From positions 7,874,001-7,938,000 of the forward strand of contig NC_079881.1 of NCBI RefSeq assembly GCF_029227915.1: 64,000 nt of DNA. Reading direction: 5' to 3'. This DNA is from Hydractinia symbiolongicarpus. Lineage: Eukaryota > Cnidaria > Hydrozoa > Anthoathecata > Hydractiniidae. A program made the position numbers and the translations under genes. Positions 58,406 to 64,000 of this stretch are shown here, piece after piece (the stretch's first letter is position 1; each line of letters starts with the position of its first letter). The notes below the pieces were generated by a model. That model had not been told where the DNA came from. It searched no databases and saw only the letters and a list, made by a program, of their open reading frames with translations.

Positions 58406-61400
58406 ATGAGAATTTTGAAAGAAATAGTTATTTTTGTTACATTGCTGACCTTACCACAAACGTTAGGTGAGTTCAATTTTCACCTTTATTACCAACCTCA
58501 TTTCTAGGGCTTTTCCACGTCTATAATATTCTGGCGGGCCGGCTGTGTTATTCCCGTCAAAATTTCAAGCGAGTCAACGTATTGAAATGCACAAAGCCGC
58601 CATATCACCAGGAATATGCAATTACATGTGCCCGGGTAACTTGTTTAGATGACTTAGTCGCTTTACCAAGTTGAGCCAATCTTGGTGCGACGGTAACATG
58701 CGCACAAGTTTATAAATGTAAATGTTGTTTTCTAAGAAAAATTCATGGCCTTTCACAAAAATTCATTTATTATGCATTGATAAAAAAAATTCGCACTAGC
58801 CCACTACTAGCTAAAAGTGGATCATACGCGAGTCAACCCTAGTCATTTCACCCCTCATTTCACCCCAATTACTACATAATATGAAAATATAAATTTTTTT
58901 TTTCTTTTAGCTGTTATGCGAAATGCGGAGCAGGATTTGATTGACTATCTGTTTACAAATTACAGTAAACAAGCGCGACCAGTAATATTGCCTTCAATTT
59001 CAGTGAATGCAACATTTGGTATTGAGCTTGTGCAACTTATCAAAGTGGTACGTTTCTTACTTAGAAGGGGTAGATTTCTTTGTTGGGAATGGTGTGTTTC
59101 TTTAATGAGAATAGTTTAATTCTTTATCGAATAGTGAGATCTTTAAAATGGCAGAAATGGCCATACTAATTGTAAACTTTTATTTTTTTCAGGATGATAG
59201 AAATCAATTTGTAACAACAAAAATGTGGGTTCGCCAGGTAATATTTTTACTGGGAAATTTGTACAACATCCATTCTGATCTAATAAAACGCCAACACAAC
59301 ACTTCTTTGATTTGCGATCTGTGAACTTTCGTAAAAAATACAAAAACTGTGATAATTTGTCAGAAATAATATCAAAGTTATGAAAATAAAATTTTTCTGA
59401 AAAAAATAAATTGTATGAGAAAAAGGATGATGAATCTTATTCTCGTCCCAAGAGCTCTTTGAGATTAAAACCTGAGATTTCTCTCAAAGAGTTCTGAGGT
59501 CGAGAATGAATGAATCTTTTTTTTGAGCAGATTTATACCATCGATCACGTCTGTACAGTGTATTAAATTCCATTTTCTCTTTATTCTTTTTTCCTTTTCT
59601 CCTTTCATAAGTAATTATAACATTTTTTCACAGATTATCCAATAGAGATATAATATGATTATCCGTATATAATTCTCCTACGTCGTTTTTATCCACTCTT
59701 TGTTTTTTGTTTTTTTTTTCGCGTTTTTATGGTCTAGTGTGAATGTCTATCAGAGGAGAAATTCTAATTATTAGTTCCGTCCTTTCTTTCTTTGTAGAAA
59801 TGGACAAACATGTTGTTGAAGTGGGACCCAAAAAAGTTTGATAATCTAAAGACTGTTCAAGTTGAAGGACACTTAGTATGGTCGCCCGACATTGTTCTTT
59901 ATAACAAGTAAGTCCATTCAGCGGCAACTGATCAACCTTGTTCCCAGGGTCTTGCGGCCCCCGGACCGTTACTACCGAGTGTCCAACGACAACAATTTTC
60001 GCTGCTGTCAACTTCATCAACAAGGGAAAATGCCCTGGGAACGAGGTTGGAAACTGATAGATCTAGTGTAAGACACAACCGAAAATGAAGAGTTTTTGGG
60101 GGTATCTTTTATGATGAAAAAAATGCTATTTTTTTGTAATAACCTTGGAAAAAAGAATATTCTTTTCTCCTGGTAATAACTGAATAATATTTGATTTTAA
60201 AACTTCATTTAAAGCAGGTGAGATTAAAAAATGTCCAATGACGAATTTTTGTATGGTATCAGGAATTATGATACAAAATAGGAATTTCTAATACTATATA
60301 AACGCTTCTACAATTCCCTGCCGGTTATTCTGTGGGTTGAGAAATCCTTAGCAACAACTACAATATCAAAATCCGTACTCCCCACCATAAAGCTCCTTAG
60401 TTACCAGGCGACTGACGTAATGTCACAGCCAGAAGTTTATGTTTTGAATGAAATTTTCAGATCTACGATATACGTGATTTGTATGAATAACTTCCTTGTC
60501 AGTATTTTTTTTAATTAAATCAGTGACCATTATCCTTAACATTACGGAATTAGTTGCTAAAAATAAAGAGACTGGTGACTAATGTTTCTTGATTCGAAAG
60601 GGAAAAAGATAATCTTAACACGAAAGTTTGTACTAGCCACCCTAGGTTTTCGCCTTTTCGCCGTCTTCTCTCATATTAAAAAAAGGCAAAACACCCGGGG
60701 ACGAGTGTGTACTTGCTGCATTTTATATACAGTGAACAAACTTTATTTATGATGGAAGGATTGCATGGATTTCACCACCAATTCACTTTTTTCTGTACAA
60801 CTACAACACTCCTAGCAGTAGCGTCAAAATTTGGTAACTCTTTAATTACAAATCTTTCCAAATCGTATTGTAAAAGTTGCAATAAATGGTGGCATTATAT
60901 AAGCTGCGATACTCATAACACCTAAGCACGCCTCGGAATTGTCTCGGAATAGTATACGAGCCAAGGTCAGCTGTTAAATAGCACCAAAATTTTAAGATTA
61001 TAAAAAGGTATCTGTACTTAACAAACATTATTCAATTTAATTCACTTCAGTTTTTTTACAGTCGAACGTGTTGCACAACTAAATCAGCTTTGTGGCACAG
61101 CTCGGTGCCGTACATTAAGATATGTGTTTTTCAAGTTGCGTCGAGTCAAACATCTTCGTCCCCAGGGTCTCTTGGTCCCTGAGTTGTTTTGTCCCGCAGA
61201 ACTTAGTGGAGATTTTTGCCTGAATGTGATCCAAGAGAAAACGGTCAGTGGATTGCACCAAGGTTCGCGGTCAGTAAATTACGCCTAATGGTCTTTGACA
61301 CACCACTAAAATTCACCAATGTAGTCCAAGTGAAAACCCAGATTACTTTAGCTCTTTTATTATATACTCATTTTTTTGTTTTCGCTTCTTAAGGTTACCA

Positions 61401-62905
61401 TTACAAGACCAATTATTACAAATGGCATTGCACTTGTCTAACTGTTCTTACCAACCTTGTCCCCAGCGCATCATGTATCTTTTTTTCGGGACCTCACCGT
61501 CCCGGTATAAGAAAGAGACAACGGGCGCTGGGAAGGAGGTTGTGTTTTTATTATACGTCAACACTTTGTTTCAGCGCTGATGATTCATTTACTGGTGGTA
61601 CGATCAAATATAAAACAAGAATCTCTTTACACAGTGATGGCACTCATGTTTGGTTAGCACCTGCTACTTTTACTAGCACGTGTGATATCGATATAAGGTA
61701 AGAAGACTTCCTCACCTAGATGTCTAGATGAATATCAACGTCATATACAATTTAAAAAAGGGCAGTAATTCGGTACCGGTAAATAGGACGATCGGAAATA
61801 TATATGGCGTCAACAAAGTTATATTTCAAAATTGAATGACATAAAATGTAGCTCTTTTTCTTCGTTATTATTTACTTGTTATTCTTCTAGATACTTTCCT
61901 TTTGACAAGCAAGAATGTAAGATGAAGTTTGGTTCCTGGACCTTTGACAAAGGGGGCATTTCCTTATCAAAAGATATCAGGCCCCTGATCACTTCGCAAT
62001 ATGTGAATTCATCAGAATGGGATATTGTTGGGACAAAGAATGTTATCAATTCCGTCAAATATAAATGCTGTAAGGAACCCTTCATGGATGTTACGTTCAC
62101 GTTGATATTGTTACGAAAACCACTTTACTATGTTTTTAACGTAATTACGCCATGTTTGGTTCTTGTTACGACAATTTTATTTGGATTTTTCCTACCACCT
62201 GAAAGTGGAGAACGAATTTCTCTCACTATCACAATTTTACTTGCAGTTGCTGTGTTTTTGCAGCTTGTTAGCGATGCATTACCTCGCAACTCCGATAACA
62301 TTCCGGTACTTGCTATATTCTATATGGTTGTAATGGCCGAAAGCGCATTTTCGCTCGTTACGACATGCGTTGTTCTCATTATCCACTATAGAAGTGACGA
62401 AAAGGGAACAACTCCCATGCCAGAATGGGTGAAAGATTTATTTTTGAGAAAGTTGGCAAAGTATTTGGGGATACGCGTCACCTGTAATCTGGAAGACGGT
62501 CACTTTCAAGACGAAGTATTTCACTATGACAACAAGTTGAACAACATTAATGGCAGCTTAAACAAGTCCAATATGGAAAATGGCGAACACAAAAATCAAG
62601 ATAATAACGGATTTTATTCAAATGAAGTTGAGAGAAGACAAAGCGTGGAATTGATGATGGCAGAACGAATGAAAATGCGAAATGGCGATGGCGACGAAAC
62701 TGAAGAAAACACTTTGGACGGCATATTGAATGAGGTGAAAATGATTACGTCAACAATACGTCACAAACAACAACGGGAAGACACGCAGGAACAATGGCGT
62801 ATTCTAGCGAAAGTTCTAGATCGAATCTTTTTCTGGCTGTTTTTGCTGACAGTGTTTTTATCAGCAATTTGTATTCTCGTCCCAGTCTACAGAATTAACC
62901 ATTAA
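58406..62905 (+). CDS. Nicotinic acetylcholine receptor alpha-like subunit 2 (6 exons)
   Basis: Exons 58406-58466, 58911-59047, 59193-59237, 59798-59907, 61575-61697, 61891-62905. GT-AG, phases consistent, CDS 1,491 bases (496 residues). It is a paralogue of the minus-strand receptor, with exons 2-5 of identical length (137, 45, 110, 123) and the same phases. Signal peptide MRILKEIVIFVTLLTLPQTL; loop D MWVRQKW; loop A WSPDIVLYN; Cys-loop C-DIDIRYFPFDKQE-C; loop B GSWTF; loop C YKCCKEPF with vicinal cysteines. The second loop C tyrosine is phenylalanine here. M1-M3 follow, GER at the M2 border indicates cation selectivity, then a long cytoplasmic loop and M4 (FFWLFLLTVFLSAICILV). The start lies eight bases after a TTTTTTTTAG acceptor-like site. 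Native ligand unproven. Confidence 0.9.
59439..59509. mobile_element. Fold-back MITE of the CTCGTCCCCAG family, copy c
   Basis: ATTCTCGTCCCAAGAGCTCT and AAGAGTTCTGAGGTCGAGAA are inverted. Nine-base direct repeats ATGAATCTT at 59430-59438 and 59510-59518 flank it. It lies in intron 3 of nAChR-like gene 2. Confidence 0.75.
59933..60051. mobile_element. Fold-back MITE with CAACCTTGTTCCCAGGG ends
   Basis: Left CAACCTTGTTCCCAGGG and right CCCTGGGAACGAGGTTG are inverted. AACTGAT flanks both sides as a 7-8 base duplication. It lies in intron 4 of nAChR-like gene 2, just after the donor site. Confidence 0.7.
61451..61543. mobile_element. Fold-back MITE with CCAACCTTGTCCCCAGCGC ends
   Basis: Left CCAACCTTGTCCCCAGCGC and right GCGCTGGGAAGGAGGTTG are inverted. 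It lies in intron 4 of nAChR-like gene 2. Related fragments are near 60640-60705 and 61150. Confidence 0.65.
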
Positions 62906-63179
62906 ATGGCGGGAAAATACACTTGAACGTCTTAAGCGTTGAAGCTTGAAGAAAAATTTAACAGGTTAGCAAAAAATCTTAGTCGCCCACGTAAAAGAAG
63001 ACTTTGTTAGTCATTTTCAATTCTAATTGAAGAACGAAATGTTACATTATTTTTTGTATAATCACAGCATATATGGTAATTATTATTATTTATTTGTTTT
63101 ACGTTGTAAAGTAGCGACCACACAACAATATTTTCTTGTTAGTACTTATAAATTATTCTTCTATGTTTTGTTCACTCTC

Positions 63180-63185
63180 AATAAA
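63180..63185 (+). terminator. Polyadenylation signal of nAChR-like gene 2 (AATAAA)
   Basis: AATAAA lies about 275 bases after the stop codon and is followed by T-rich DNA. Confidence 0.5.
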
Positions 63186-64000
63186 GTTAATGCATCGGGC
63201 GAGTATGGTTCCAACATAAAACTGTAAAATTATTTTTATTTGAAAAAAGATAACCGCATTCAAACGTTTTTACAATTCTTTTCCACTGCCTGCTTACGTT
63301 TACACATAACGTCAATTCTCTAATAAGAAGTCAGCCTCTATCTACAGTCCCCCTCTAAAATTTTGAAAAATTTAATAAAGGCTTGACCTTTTATAAAAAT
63401 TATCCCATATGAGATTCCAGATTGGAAAAAATTGCAAAAATTACCTGTGTGTGTGTGGAACACTGCGTCTCAACATGTATCACAGAAATAAAATTGTCAA
63501 GCATTTACCGAAATCGCAAGATCGGTTTTCATTGACTTAAAAAGTCGCAGTTACCAATTTAATGTAAACGCATGTTGCAGAACAGAGTGACACAAGAGAT
63601 GTTGGACAACAAATGTTGATTTTTACGGAAACCGACCTTTGGTGTCGAAAAATGAACTATAATGTGATTGGGCACTTCGAAAGAATGTTCCTCATTTTAT
63701 CTCTTTGGTTCGATGGTTGATTGTTTTATAATTTCAGTGGCCACTGGCTTTTTGCAGTTCAACTTTTGCTAGAAACGTGACAGCCAGTTATCCAAATATA
63801 AACTTACGCCTCTTTAATGTATTGGTAGTTAGCTACTTGCTTTTTTCTGTAGTATCATACGGTTGAAACAGGCAAAGCTGCGAAAGGTAGGTTAAGCTAG
63901 CTAGCTAACTGGTTATAAAAATTATAAAATTCTTACCTGATGAGCCTCTGTGATCAAAATTCATGATTTTAAACAATTAGCTTCAACTTTGGTTTACTGG
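63186..64000. other. Intergenic end of window
   Basis: AT-rich, no gene or repeat recognised. Confidence 0.5.

Overview
The window reads as nuclear DNA of an invertebrate metazoan, most likely a cnidarian and plausibly a hydrozoan. It is AT-rich, has GT-AG introns, sparse genes, long intergenic stretches and many small transposon relics. It carries two nicotinic-type Cys-loop receptors, CRLF3, the U7 snRNP subunit LSM11 and HINT1. The species cannot be fixed from sequence alone.

Layout. 1-5 kb: decayed material, namely an LTR with a tRNA-Tyr-like primer site and a short gag-like stub, a HECT-domain gene relic, a long perfect fold-back and a truncated class A GPCR. 7.1-12.8 kb: a tandem pair of coding-intronless genes for ion channels built like glutamate receptors (S1 - M1 - P loop - M3 - S2 - M4) but carrying the potassium-channel filter TVGYGD. 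This is the most exciting locus. 13.2-16 kb: tandem repeats, a Tigger/pogo-like MITE, a small secreted six-cysteine peptide gene and a Harbinger-like MITE.

17.2-31.3 kb, minus strand: one nine-exon gene whose ends are unmistakably LSM11. Its predicted protein is about 2,592 residues because two huge disordered exons sit between the two halves of the Sm fold. All splice phases agree. 35.3-39.4 kb, plus: CRLF3, seven exons. 41.4-46.7 kb, minus, and 58.4-62.9 kb, plus: two divergently oriented alpha-type nicotinic receptor paralogues. Their five upstream coding exons are colinear and four of these are identical in length. Between them lie about 10 kb of repeat-rich DNA and an apparently intronless HINT1 (56.7-57.1 kb).

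The genes do not form an operon. Functional themes are membrane excitability (two potassium-signature iGluR-like channels, two nAChR-like subunits) and histone pre-mRNA processing (LSM11). A family of small fold-back elements with ends resembling CTCGTCCCCAGGG is spread through 44-62 kb, including introns of both nicotinic genes. Exon models were built by hand from splice consensus, reading phase and remembered family features. No search or alignment program was run.
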